A DNA stretch of 64,000 bases from Ascidia mentula (GCA_947561715.1 OX387204.1:11413001-11477000); one strand, 5' to 3'; counted from the first letter of the stretch, positions 10,024 through 21,391 are shown. The notes: generated by a model not told the origin, from the letters alone. Numbers and translations are program-made.

Positions 10024-10496
10024 CAGTGTTGCCAGTTGGGCGCTTTTTACGCCCAATTGGGCGTGTTGTCTTGGGCGTTTGCGCTTTTTTGTTGCACCTT
10101 GCGCTTTGGGCGCATTTTGGCGTGCTTTGAACATTTAAAAATGTGATTGTTAGTTTAATAATTATGTGACAAAACGCTGTTTCAGCCTTATTTCAAACAC
10201 TACAACCTGACCACACAACGAAATATGACGTCATAATCATATTGCATTGACGACTGTGATGAAAATAATGCAGTTTTACTGGTCTTGTGTGCTGCTCCCG
10301 GTCTTAGTTTTCCGTTGAAGTGTTTCTTGTTAGTTGAGTGCAGCCAACCAGGCATATGAAATGACGAGTGGTGTACGTAACTGATATGTGTAAACTTCAT
10401 TAACACTGGGCGCATTGTTTATGCAGAAATTGGCGCTTTTAGGCAAGTTGAAAAAACAAATTTGTCGCTTTTAATAAAAAAAATCTGGTAACACTG
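10024..10496. mobile_element. Non-autonomous hAT-like element, 473 bp
   Basis: The left end is CAGTGTTGCCAG and the right end CTGGTAACACTG, inverted repeats with one mismatch. The flanks CAAACGTC (10016-10023) and CATTCGTC (10497-10504) agree at 6 of 8 positions and fit a decayed 8-bp target duplication, the hAT hallmark. Subterminal regions are rich in TTGGGCGC / GGGCGCA motifs. No transposase frame is present. Confidence 0.72.
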
Positions 10497-10509
10497 CATT
10501 CGTCAGTTG

Positions 10510-11075
10510 GATAATAGGCCAGGGAAAATATGCGTGTTGCCACACATTAAATCAATTGCATTTCGTCGGTCGTATCGCCCTAAACGTGGGCAAACAACGC
10601 AAATACCGTTTCGTGTCACTTTTTTTTACACTGAATCATGTTGTTGTAGCACTAAGTTTTAAACACTTTAATTATTGAACCCTTACTGAAAGCGGCACAT
10701 TTGAATCATGTTGTTGTAGCACAAGTTTTAAACACTTTAATTATGGACCCCATTACTAAAAGCGGCATATTTTCATCTATCTATTGCAGATTTAGTAATT
10801 ATGAAACAACAAACAAATCTATTACGCAACAATGACGATTCTTACCATTATGCTACAACAATTGTTGCGCTGCGCAATAATCCACAAGACACTTGTGTTT
10901 GTCAAGATTGTGACAGTTATAATACAGGAAACTACCTAAGGCATAGTATAATGTGTGTGGTTTTTCCTGGCAATAATTTTTAATTTAAACGAAATCCAGG
11001 GGTGACAATGCATATACGTTGTCACCCCTGTTTGTTTGTGAGGGGTGACATGTCACCCTTAAATTGACGCCTATG
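10510..11075. mobile_element. Second copy of the hAT-like element seen at 62770-63313, 5' end incomplete
   Basis: Extensive similarity to the intronic SRPK copy, including ACACTTTAATTA, GCAGATTTAGTAATTATGAA and the hairpin CAGGGGTGACAA / TTGTCACCCCTG (10997-11008 with 11019-11030). The right terminus AAATTGACGCCTATG (11061-11075) is the same inverted-repeat end. A ~71-bp internal tandem duplication (10633-10703 and 10704-10773) is private to this copy. The left terminal repeat was not found; it may have been lost where the neighbouring element sits. Confidence 0.75.
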
Positions 11076-11508
11076 CCCACGCCTGCAATAAGCCATAATA
11101 AAATAGAGTCCTATAGTTAAAACACATGACAAAAACTGGCAAGTGACAACACAACAACAGCAAACATAACCACGCTGTCTGAACGCGCACGGCTACTGCG
11201 CAGCCTTTGTTAATAAATTTTGGTTTTGGAATCTACAGAGCTGATTGGTTCGATTCGACAACATCGGTTTATAAATTAACTAGTTGTCGGCTCCTGTCGA
11301 GGACATATTTTTTCCGCGAAATGTTTTTTCAACTATGTTCAAGATTGATAGCAATTGCGGGGTGAAATCTATATTTGGTTCTTATTTACTTTGCAAAAAC
11401 GAACATTTTTTTATTCGTATAGTGTAAGTAACACAGATTGTTTTACTTGTATTCAAAACAAAACACATTATTTTTTCTTTGCAATACGCTGGGTACATCG
11501 GCAGACGT

Positions 11509-13246
11509 TCAGTCCCACTCTTCATCACTCATTTCAATCGAAGCAAATTGTGAGCATTGTTCATTTGGAAAATCACTACCAGAAAATTAAAAACCAGAAT
11601 GGTGAATATATTTTTTGACTTAAATTTGTCCAAATTAGAGACACAATATTAATATGTGAACTGCAGACAGATGGACACTATTTCCACCAATTTGTTAAGT
11701 TTATGGTGTTGAGAAGTTTTCAAATATATATGTATACTGCTAGCACTGTCTTACTTTACAATTGAGAAAAAAACAATTAGTTAATTTATAGAACAATTAG
11801 TCTAAATGTGTTGTAATTACCTTTCCATTGTGAAAATATCAGATGCATCCTCACAAAACCATTTATTCTGAATAACCACCATCTGATCATCCATAATACT
11901 TGCTCCATGAACCATCTCACTCGTCAATAATGACCTGCGAACGGGACAAAAACAAGAGTTAATAGTAATACTTTTAAACAGATTTCTAAGGAAACTTACA
12001 ACAAATCTTGATGTCCACACACAAATTGCAGGCACTTTTGAAACAGTAAAAGTGGGACAGATGTTTCACGATCACAAAAACCCAAGACATGCAGGCAGGC
12101 AGTGCTTGTGGTACATGGTTTTAAAGAAAAACAGCTTTGAAACAAAAATGAAGCATTCTTATAGTACAGTTTTATGAGGTCTGACAATGGTGTTGTTTCT
12201 TCAGTGTAACCATAAAAATAGAAATTTGACATTGCTTCAAAATAATGGTAAATACACTCCTCATGTAAACTTTCTGTTGAAAACTTGTCTAACGGTACTG
12301 CATACTGCACAAAACAAGCCTTAACAAGCTTTTGTGCAAAGTCAATGATTTTGGAAGTAAGTGTTTTAATGTAAAAATGATAAAACAGGGGCAGTGGGGT
12401 ATCTAATATTTTCAACAAGGTTATAAGGTTTAACAGTGTTCCTGTTCTTCTTAATTGTAAGATGTCTTTTTCTTTGAAATATTGCTATTTGAGAGCACAA
12501 ACCCAAGTGCTTGCTATTTGATGGCGGGTTACCAACACCATCATATTGAACTGTATACTCATACTTGATACAAATAATATCACACCATTTCTGAAAACTA
12601 CTACGTGTCCATTCAAACTTGTGATCCCAATGTCTGAGTTTACCATGTAGGTCAAACAAGCAATTAAAGTCTGCGTTGGGTGTTGATACTATCACAGTAC
12701 TGATTTGCAAGAAACCAAATATATTTTTTGAGAATAGCTTTAAATTTGCTGGATGTAAGTGCTCTATTAACTCCAAGCAAACAACAGCATCACACCCCAC
12801 AAGTCGGCAGTCTCTTTCAAAAACTGAACCCTAAAACAAAATAATGCAGCAACTGAATTCTTGCAATGCTTGAAACACTGTCATACCTGAAATATTTTTA
12901 ATGTTAATGGTCTACATCTTGGTTTAAGGTAGTCAGCAATAAGGGGATGTAGTGTCCCTTCGGATTTTTTTAAGATGTTTAGGTCCCAGTCAACTCCAAT
13001 TAACTCTTCGATGTAAATTTCTTGGCATGCAAGTCGCAGAAATTTACATTCTGCACACCCAAAATCAATCACCTGCACGACACAAAAGTTACATTCCCAG
13101 TCATATGGTTTGTTTAGTGTAGGTAACTAACCACATACCTTTTTCGGTTTCTTTGCAGACAAAATCTCCAAAGCTTTTAAATACCTTTGCCTGTAGAGTG
13201 GCGGGCTAAATACAATATCTGTAAAATCATGTGCACCTTTATCCAT
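11509..13246 (-). CDS. HENMT1: HENMT1, small-RNA 2'-O-methyltransferase
   Basis: Exons in transcript order: 13246-13139, 13072-12887, 12830-12387, 12328-12000, 11934-11821, 11575-11509; 415 aa, against 393 in human. FSPPLYRQRYLKALEIL leads into the SAM-binding region (VIDFGCAECKFLRL, then GVDWDLN). GSVFERDCRLVGCDAVVCLE continues into the metal site ELIEHL (the E-x-x-E-H of HEN1 enzymes); STPNADFN and WDHKFEWTR follow. Known role: methylates the 3' end of piRNAs. The C-terminal third is poorly conserved and ends in an acidic MSDEEWD. The intron at 12386-12329 is only 58 bases with a weak donor; it is inferred from the frame change, and a sequencing frameshift is the alternative. An in-frame ATG at 13330 would add 28 residues. 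A poly(A) signal (reverse of TTTATT) lies at 11410-11415. Confidence 0.92.
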
Positions 13247-13330
13247 ATCACAAGCTTGTATTGTGACTAGCTTGTGGATTTTAGACCAAAATAACAGACT
13301 TTTAACTATTTGGTAGTGATTGAAATACAA

Positions 13331-14695
13331 GCACTATTTTAACAGTGTGCTCAAGGCATCCCTGCCCACAACACACCAAGCCTGAAGACAGTTGAAATGA
13401 TTATCATGCATCACATAGACTGTTGTGAAACACAATTGCACATGTCAAATGAAAAAAAAACGTGCTTAACATTATGCAAAACCCGACTATCAATAAATTT
13501 TAAGAATAAAATCCACAAAGTTGACCTTTGCACAGGTGTAAAAAAACTAGGATGCTAATTTGTTGTTTTAAACTAATCCAATTCAAAAAGTTTTTTTGAA
13601 GATGAAGAAACAACTGACACCAAATTTGACCACTTTAAAGCCCCTGTGAATGTTTTAGAGGGGTGTTTTTCTATATTTTTTTTGTCTTATAATCCTGATT
13701 TCCCACTAATATTTAAATTTTTTAAATAAATTATTTCTGTTTTTTTTTAAATAATTTTTTAAGTTTTTCGACCTTATGGCCGCGTGTGAATACAGACGCA
13801 CAGTGAATAAAGAACATAATATTTCGTTTCCAACTACTTTTGTATATTCGGTTCCAACTATAAGCACACCTACAACCCTATAATTTTCCACTGATGGGAA
13901 ATTTCCCATCGGTTAAGAACCTTTTTGGAGCGGTCCCTCTAAAAACCCATTGTAGGCAAAATTTTAAAACATAAATTACTAGAGATTGAATATCATATTA
14001 TAATCGGCTTTTCTCGTACATTCAGCCGAATAAAAGCAATTTGTTCATCTAACCAGGGCCATAAACTTCGCGTTAATGATGTTTTTGCTTTATTTTAACT
14101 AACTTTAATCTTCGGTGTCCCGCAAAAGAATTAAAAGAGGATACTGACTCCTATCTCAAAAAAATGAGAAATCCTAGGACCTAAATCAATGGTTCTCAAC
14201 ATGTGCCATGTTGAGAGTATTATGCTATTATGCTATGTATTGAATAACTACGCACTGCTGAATTGAACAAGATGGCAATAGACGTTTTCTACAATGAATG
14301 ATCGTAACAAGAAAACAGTTTGCAACAAGTTTCATTTCTTTAGCCAACTAACTTATAATGTTCACAAACAACGGACACATTAAACTTTTATCTTTTAACA
14401 CATCCACTAAAAAAGTACAAACAAAATTGCGCAGCCAAAAGTCTCTCAAACTGCCACATCATCGCAAACAAATGAATTATTGTAACAATCGAACAATAGC
14501 ATTCCAATTAAAGTGCTACGCATATTGAACATTATTGCGTCACTATGAATCACGTGTAGTGAACTTGGAAACACTTAATTGTCTCTTCTTCTGGGACAAC
14601 TTGTTCGGTATATTATCTCGCACCAAGTATCTTGCGATCTTCGGCGCCGCTTGTCATTTTTGTCGAACAACAGGGAGATAGGCTTGATTTCATAA
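13331..14695. other. Gene-free AT-rich stretch
   Basis: No supported coding exon. A 10-bp inverted repeat TCTCAACATG / CATGTTGAGA occurs at 14194-14216. The sequence contains long A/T runs around 13680-13760 and looks like ordinary intergenic DNA upstream of HENMT1. Confidence 0.5.
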
Positions 14696-14815
14696 TCAAA
14701 AAATGGTTGTGAGGTGTGATGATGTTGTCGTCTCTAAGTGATCAAACGTTACTGGAACAAGAGGACGAGGGATAGATATGGGCTCAACCTCGTCGTTGCT
14801 ATAGTCCACGCCGAC
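14696..14815 (-). CDS. Possible terminal coding exon of an unrecognised gene
   Basis: On the minus strand a good acceptor (TTTGTACAG) at 14816 opens a 39-codon frame beginning VGVDYSNDEVEPISIPRPLV and ending in TGA at 14696. Its composition (Asp/Glu/Pro/Ser mix, no A/T-run residues) is unlike the surrounding non-coding sequence. Possible upstream exons are minus-strand frames at 15251-15454 (containing GEIKYWELHQLADAFSVAYG) and 15396-15653, but no consistent donors were found. It may also be part of a transposon protein. No family recognised. Confidence 0.3.
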   Translation of the reverse strand, partial: VGVDYSNDEVEPISIPRPLVPVTFDHLETTTSSHLTTIF

Positions 14816-15250
14816 CTGTACAAATGGCGGCTCGTTCAATCTTGCCGAAGGTCCACCTTTTGCAGTTATTAAATAATGGTTTATGAATTATTAAAAAAAC
14901 AATAACTTACAAATAATTTTTGGCTTTTCGAATCCTAAGAAATGTTTAGACGTTGCGATTATTAAAAAGAGTGATTCTTTTCGTTGAACGCACTATCGTA
15001 TAAAAAAGCGTTGTTGGCGTTTCACAAAACAAAATACTTGCCGATAAATTACATAAAACTAAACTTATGTTCATTTCGCTCTAGTTCAGTTGTGTCTTAA
15101 TTCTATAATCTTGCATTAACCTGTCCACAAAATATTTTTAAAAATTTTGGATCGTAGCAGTCCTCTTCTCCCTTTGGAGATAATCTTAGGATTCGCCTCT
15201 CTCACCAATCTGCTGTAGACACAGTTGTGTATTGCAATAGGAAAATCATT

Positions 15251-15454
15251 TCATTGCAAATCAGCAAAAAAAAATGGACATCTCCTGCGTTTTATGTGGG
15301 ACTTAGCTGGTAAGTCAGGAAGAACGACCAAGCTATGATCCTCGGCCCCGTAAGCCACAGAAAAGGCATCCGCTAATTGATGCAATTCCCAATATTTAAT
15401 CTCGCCAAAACCTATACTGCTGTCTAAAAACGCCTGCAGAAAGACACAGGTCAT
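15251..15454 (-). other. Open frame with protein-like content, possible exon or transposon fragment
   Basis: An acceptor-like CTTTCTGCAG ends at about 15435, after which the minus frame reads AFLDSSIGFGEIKYWELHQL, then ADAFSVAYGAEDHSLVVLPD, then LPAKSHIK. The residues look selected (few stops, balanced composition), but there is no canonical donor downstream and no domain I can name. Kept as a low-confidence coding candidate. Confidence 0.25.
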
Positions 15455-15708
15455 GAAGTTTTACATATAGGCCCTGAAGTAACAGTACAAAGCACAACAA
15501 ATCCAACAGGGTTGTATAGTGCATACAAGGCGAAAGGTTTCTGGTTGTTGCTAAGCTATATAGGTCAAATGAAATCATCCACAAGATTTGCCAAAATCGT
15601 AAGCTTTCTGCTTTAAGCAAAATCTCACTCAACTGAACATTTCGACCGCCCACTAAAAATATATTTACCGATATTTTATGATTTATGTTTAATTTAACGC
15701 TTTATATC

Positions 15709-15780
15709 AGTGGTTCTCATACTTTCAGGATCAAGGTACACTTGGACCCTCTTATTTCGTTTGCAGCACACCATATTTTT
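15709..15780 (+). mobile_element. hAT/Charlie-like element end, fragment
   Basis: CAGTGGTTCTCATACTTTCA followed by a GGTACACTTGGACC segment is the characteristic terminus of hAT (Charlie-type) elements. The opposite end was not located. A similar terminus in reverse orientation lies at 54470-54500. Confidence 0.45.
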
Positions 15781-16044
15781 ACTTCCGGTTTTGAAAAGAA
15801 GCATATAATGAAGCAACAACCCAACAAAAGCACTTAACGCAAAGTATTGGCCTTGTTTAGGAGAGAAAAATGCATTGATTCAGGTCTGAATTTTCGATAA
15901 ACACACGCTAAACTTCTTATTCATAGCTTTTAGTCCCACGCTATTTGTTCTTAATGAGTGTCATGGAGAAAAAAGCCGATTACTTTAAGTGCGGTGCTAT
16001 AACATTCAAAAATTTTTGTTTTAATGTTAATCGCTGACGCAACA

Positions 16045-16422
16045 TTATTGTGCCGTTGTGAGTACACAGGAAGGTATAGTCGTGGGCACCATGGGCTCTT
16101 GGTTACCATGGTGCTCACACAGCGCACAGTGGCCACAAGGGGCCGATTGGCCAGTGTCCAGAGGCTTGGTGTGATTGACAAGCTGCCTGTAGTGACATAG
16201 TTTTTTAAACATCGTTGGTCCTCTTCGATAAACGATGGAAGCATTGGCCTGCAGGCTCACTTGCTTAGGCGAAAGACGCAGTATTCTTGGGAATAATGTT
16301 GCCCAGAGTTTGTGCGGTCTTGGAAGCGAGTCTACTAACTTGTTGAGGAAAAATGTAGACTTCCAAGTGCTGGCTATTGCCAACACATCGCATGTCATCC
16401 TCACCGGGAAATTGGATTTCAC
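16045..16422 (-). mobile_element. Penelope-like (GIY-YIG) retroelement fragment, linker region
   Basis: The minus frame carries ASIVYRRGPTMFKKLCHYRQ, then LDTGQSAPCGHCALCEHHGN. The pattern (VxYRR, a leucine-rich step, then G-x-x-P-C-G-x-C-x-x-C) is the segment between the reverse transcriptase and the GIY-YIG endonuclease in Penelope-like elements. The frame breaks at both ends; the continuation shifts frame near 16060. A dead fragment; its missing endonuclease type is represented at 3794-4092. Confidence 0.55.
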
Positions 16423-16901
16423 AGCTTTATCTTGCAGCTACAATAGGGCCTTTTTGTAGTCGCCTTCGTTCTCGTTTAAGCGCCGCATTCGAGAAATATA
16501 TTTTTCTCAACAAAAATCCATCAGAGCTGTTCGCTTACCACAGATCGCTTTGTGGAATTTAATATATAATTATATCGATACGGTGTGCGATCGACAGCCT
16601 GCCAGGTGCCTTTAGTTTTTAAATTGATCCAATTTTGTATTCATTACTCACTGTTGGTTTCATTCCCACTCTGCCTGTTTCGTTAGAAACATTGCCATGT
16701 ACATATTTGTCTTTTTTCTGATTGAACTGTCCACTTGAGGTCGCTATTTAGTTTGTTTATATAGTGTTGTCGCTCCGCTCCTTCGTCCTGTGAAGGATCA
16801 ATATCATTATCAAGGAACTAAACTAACCGTTTTTAGGTTAATTAAGTACACTACCGCCGAACATGTTGACAAACCTGGCTAATGTTTGTAAAGACACACT
16901 A

Positions 16902-19215
16902 ACCCTGTTTACATGGCCAAGTCGACTTGAGCATCAAGTCGACTCGTGACCGGGTCACGTGATTTTTAAATTCGACGCGCGAAAACGACGAATTTACATG
17001 GGACTTTTAAGTCAGCTTAAGTTAAGCTGTCTCGGGCTGACAGACTGTAAATTCAGACTCTGTACTAAATAAATTATCAATATTTCTAATCTAAGCATGC
17101 AGAGAAAAGTTATTGGCAGTTAGTTTACGCAAATGCTTGCTGCAAATTGGTCCTTGATTATAATGTGAGTTTACTTTGCCAGATATAATAGATGATTAAA
17201 CTAAAAGGCTGCATTTTCCTGGAATGTGTTCACAACAACACCATGGTAAGAGTATTCAAGTGAAAATTTCATGTTTAGTAGTATTAATTATCTCTGTCCT
17301 TCTTCACAGGATCCTTTTCAGAAGCTCTCTAATCCCGTAATCCCATGTACAATTGAGTGTCAGAAAAGACTGAATGGAATGTTTCATACCAGCCCAATGT
17401 TAATTAATTTGAAACAAATATACAGAAGATGTGATAGTTACATAACATAAACTTGTGTCATGGCATTCTTGTCATATTTGTTTTATTTTGACAAACAGAA
17501 AAGGTTTACATAAGCCTGCTTTTGTATTTTATTGTTGATTGTTGTTCACATAATCCTTTCATAAATAAGATGCAGTAGCTTAAATATGAATAAGCAACCA
17601 GTTTGCATTGACTTGTTATATTATAACACATCCAGCAGCAAATGAAAACAGTTAACACAAGTGCATTCTTCTTTCAAGCAAGTGTCAGCATTCCTGCAAT
17701 GCATTTGTTTCCTTCAGGTCTCCAAAATGCAACTTAGGTCCTCAAAACGAATGTTGCTTTTTTGTATCTTGATGCTTGTACAATTCATTTAACACTTGCG
17801 CAGTATTTATCAAAATTAACTCGAGTAAGCACATCCTTCTCGCCCCTGCAGCATAGAGCATACTCATGTAGTTGTACTAGAACTAGTTTATTACTTTTAA
17901 GGTTTATTGTAAACAGCAAACCCTCAACGCACAACTTCATAAACAAATTACCTAATCCTAACTTCTTCGCGGCTTACTCACACTAACCCCGTTTACATGA
18001 CGGTTTAAGACGGCTTCGAAGCTGACTCGCCGATCCGACTCTCTCGTTTTCGGCGAAGAGAAAAAGGCAAGCGTCTTAAGCCGTCTCGGCCTTCGATCTA
18101 ACGCGGAGAGTGGTTTACGGGACAGCTTAAGCGATTAAGTCAGCTTAAACCCAGTAGCGACAAGTGCCGCGAAGAAGTTAGGATTAGGTAATTTGTTTAT
18201 GAGGTTGTGCGTTGAGGGTTTGCTGTTTACAATAAACCTTAAAAGTAAGAAACTAGTTCTAGTACAACTACGTGAGTATGCTCTATGCTGCAGGGGCGAG
18301 AAGGATGTGCTTACTCGAGTTAATTTTGATAAATACTGCGCAAGTGTTAAATGAATTGTACAAGCATCAAGATACAAAAAAGCAACATTCGTTTTGAGGA
18401 CCTAAGTTGCATTTTGGAGACCTGAAGGAAATAAATGCATTGCAGGAACGCTGACACTTGCTTGAAAGAAGAATGCACTTGTGTTAACTGTTTTCATTTG
18501 CTGCTGGATGTGCTATAATATAACAAGTCAATGCAAACTGGTTGTTTATTCATATTTAGGCTACTGCATCTCAATTATGCAAGGATTATGTGAACAACAA
18601 TCAACCATAAAATACAAAAGCAGGCTTATATAAACCTTTTCTGTTTGTCAAAATAAAACAAATATGACAAGAATGCCATGACACATATTAACTATCACAT
18701 CTTCTGTATATTTGTTTCAAATTAATTAACATTGGGCTGGTATGAAACATTCCATTCAGTCTTTTCTGACACTCAATTGTACATGGGATTACGGGATTAA
18801 GACAGCTTCTGAAAAGGATCCTGTGAAGAAGGACAGAGATAATTAATACTACTAAACATGAAATTTTCACTTGAATACTCTTACCATGGTGTAGTTGTGA
18901 ACACATTCCAGGAAAATGCAGCCTTTTAGTTTAATCATCTATTATATCTGGCAAAGTAAACTCACATTATAATCAAGGACCAATTTGCAGCAACCATTTG
19001 CGTAAACTAACTGCCAATAACTTTTCTCTGCATGCTTAGATTAGAAATATTGATAATTTATTTAGTACAGAGTCTGAATTTACAGCCTGTCAGCCCGAGA
19101 CAGCTTAACTTAAGCTGACTTAAAAGCCCCATGTAAATTCGTCGTTTTCGCGCGTCGAATTTGAAAATCACGTGACCCGGTCACGAGTCGACTTGATTGG
19201 CCATGTAAACAGGGT
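16902..19215. mobile_element. 2.3-kb element with ~1.05-kb terminal inverted repeats, TA target duplication
   Basis: The left arm (16902-17973) and right arm (18166-19215) are nearly perfect inverted copies: short frames in one arm reappear with a few substitutions in the other (for example at 17762-17986 and 18377-18135). The outer ends are ACCCTGTTTACATGG / CCATGTAAACAGGGT, flanked by TA at 16900-16901 and 19216-19217. The right end lacks ~13 bases of the subterminal AGTCGACTTGAGCATCA block. A 192-base GC-richer spacer (17974-18165) contains another copy of the terminal motif, ACCCCGTTTACATG at 17984, and AAGTCAGCTTAA as in the outer arms. No transposase is encoded, so it is a non-autonomous foldback-like element. 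Confidence 0.88.
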
Positions 19216-19326
19216 TACTGACTAAATTTGGTTAAATTCAAGGGTTCATAGTGTACTTTTGCATAGTAACGGTTGTTGATACCAAAACTATTTAATGTCA
19301 CAAATTTCTTGCATTTCAGACTCAGT

Positions 19327-20152
19327 ATGGAATCAGGAAACGTTATGTTTAAAGCAATGGAGGAGTGGTTTGAAGATAGTCTGTTTACCAAAATGCTGGA
19401 ATGTGAATCTAACATTGACAATTGTTGTTTTAATTCAAAAACATACCAATCAAAGTGTATTAAGCAAAACTGTTCACAATACAAAATCACAAAGAAGCAA
19501 TCAACTTATTCAAAAGCCAATCAGAAATTCATCCAAAGTGGACACTTGAAATCAAAAAAACCCAAAGGTAACCTAAACTGTTTAGATGTTAATGTAATAA
19601 AATACCTTCACATCTCGCTTGTATATTGATTACAATGCTGTAATACAACTTGTGCTAAAAAAATTACTTAATTGCAGAAAAGTTTACTACCACGATTGAT
19701 CTGGAATTTAAGAAGTTTAAACTCGAAAGTGAACGACACCAGCGTGAGATAAGTACATAACTTCTTACCAGATTTTGGTATTGTGAAATAATTTGCACTT
19801 AAAATTGAAACAAGGGAGAAGCAAAATGTGAAATGTTCAGAAGTTATCCCCAAACAACTCTTGGCTTTAGTCTCACTATTTTAATGTATTTTTTAAATTA
19901 TGTCTAGAGAAAGAAAGGCAAGACCAGACAGAGTATGTTATGGATACTGAAAGTCCAGCACACATGTGCACACCATCGTCAAGTGCGCCCACACAACACC
20001 CAATTGACATTAAAAAGGAAGAAATGGGAAAAACTTATGGATCTAATTGTTCCTTAATTTGTATGCTTGAACTTAAATTGCAAGCAAGATTTGATGCACA
20101 AATTGATTTAAGTCATGCTCCTTTATGGCCAGTTATTTCATTAAAAATTTAG
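19327..20152 (+). CDS. Small coiled-coil protein of unknown function
   Basis: Exons 19327-19567, 19678-19752, 19908-20152; 186 aa, all phases closing. An acceptor (TTGCATTTCAG) ends 7 bases before the ATG, so the messenger is probably trans-spliced. The N-terminus (MEEWFEDSLFTKMLECESN) is followed by a Lys/Gln/Ser-rich stretch. Residues ~82-112 form a charged helix (LEFKKFKLESERHQREIKK), likely coiled coil. A Ser/Pro/Thr linker with IDIKKEE, a possible SUMO site (inference), precedes the end. The conserved-looking C-terminus LELKLQARFDAQIDLSHAPL runs to WPVISLKI. No family recognised; length and layout suggest an adaptor in a larger complex. It lies directly after the inverted-repeat element and faces BRK1 on the opposite strand. 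Confidence 0.72.
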
Positions 20153-20447
20153 CTTGTTTCATTGTTGCCTGGTTCCAATTGCACATCCAATGTGACTGCT
20201 TTTAGCTGATCTCTTCTCAGTGCAATTTTACGGTAGCTTTGATTTTCCGTTACATGCATGGATGACTCTTTTTTCCCCTGCAGATGTGCCACAACTTTCC
20301 TGCCATTTTATTCTTTTAATGTACGATAATTTTAGTAAACTTTTTTTCATTTAAAACTGGCCTAAATTTCTGATATTCCCCTTTTGAAATCTGTTATTTT
20401 GTTTATGAGCAAGCATCCTTATTCCTTTATTATCTCTGGGGTATAGT

Positions 20448-20700
20448 CAGGGTTACCATCGACATGGACTAAAAATTATTTTTAGGCTATGGACCTGTTT
20501 TTGAAGGTGGTTGATCTAAAAATGTCCAGCACCATGCCATATATAACCAATAATCTGTATTTTATGAACAAACAAGTACACTTACAGGCAAAAACTAAGA
20601 AAAATTAGGCAAGTCCACAATAAGCACATTTTTATTTTTTAAGACACTGCTTGTGAAAATAAGGACGAATCTTAGAAATAAGAATGGCATGGTAACCCTA
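20448..20700. mobile_element. 253-bp hAT-like MITE with perfect 8-bp target duplication
   Basis: Termini CAGGGTTACCAT and ATGGTAACCCTA are inverted repeats except for the last base. The 8 bases GGTATAGT occur on both sides (20440-20447 and 20701-20708), an exact target-site duplication typical of hAT transposition. No ORF of its own is supported. A diverged relative lies at about 27404-27700. Confidence 0.87.
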
Positions 20701-21157
20701 GGTATAGTGCAACTTGTAATTGGGCACCCCTGTTCTAGTCCTTTACGCAAAACTTGTAAAACATCACATGCATTTACCTGCGAATTCAACAATGATTATA
20801 TCTGTCTTGTCAAAAACAGTCTACTCAATAAACATAAATTGCTGCACTGTAGAGGAATAAACTTTTATATTTTTTATATCAAGGCTTCTGTGTGCTATAG
20901 TTTGCTGCAAAAATACATGACCAATTTTTACTGTGAACATTTGCAGAAAACTTCAATAAACAATTTACACTGAAGCAGTAATTTGCTCAAACACCACAAA
21001 ACGATCATGCAGCAACAAAGAATTGACATATGATATGTTATAGTAAAGTTATCAAAAATGTACCGTACAAAATGCAACAAGAACCCAGTTGTTATATAGG
21101 TATGTACCATGTATGGAGTTGGCTTTAGTCTATAAAGTACTTCAGTTTATCCTAATA

Positions 21158-21385
21158 TTAGTTGAATGTTTCCCCCCTTGTCACACGAGCTTCAATATAT
21201 TCTATTCTTCGTTCCAAAGTGGTGAGTTTTTCATTTAAGGTAGCAAGTCGGGAGCGACATGATAAATCGAATCCATTTAAAAAGTCTGTTATCTTTTTAA
21301 TGCTACTGGTTATGACCTCCACATATTCTCTGTTTGCCCAGTCCTTCTGAATTTGCTGTTGTATCTCATCTCCCCTTCCAGCCAT
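21158..21385 (-). CDS. BRK1: BRK1 (HSPC300), WAVE complex subunit
   Basis: A complete 75-residue single-exon ORF, the same length as vertebrate BRK1. The segments [40 protein letters not shown] and [15 protein letters not shown] match the family almost residue for residue. The whole protein is one long helix that takes part in the WAVE trimer bundle. Known role: smallest subunit of the WAVE regulatory complex, which activates Arp2/3 for lamellipodial actin. An acceptor (TATGCTTAG, reverse strand) stands 6 bases before the ATG, consistent with trans-splicing. Its 3' end faces the unnamed coiled-coil gene. Confidence 0.98.
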   Translation of the reverse strand: MAGRGDEIQQQIQKDWANREYVEVITSSIKKITDFLNGFDLSCRSRLATLNEKLTTLERRIEYIEARVTRGETFN

Positions 21386-21391
21386 GTTATT

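Noticed and set aside
10997..11030. Strong hairpin considered as a rho-independent terminator or riboswitch
   Set aside because: The same hairpin occurs inside the transposon copy at 62770-63313, and the genome is eukaryotic; it is part of the element.
17762..18377. Mirror-image 75-80 codon ORFs (MYLDACTIHL...) on opposite strands
   Set aside because: They are the same sequence in the two arms of the inverted-repeat element, with no domain or splice support; their similarity reflects the palindrome, not a gene family.
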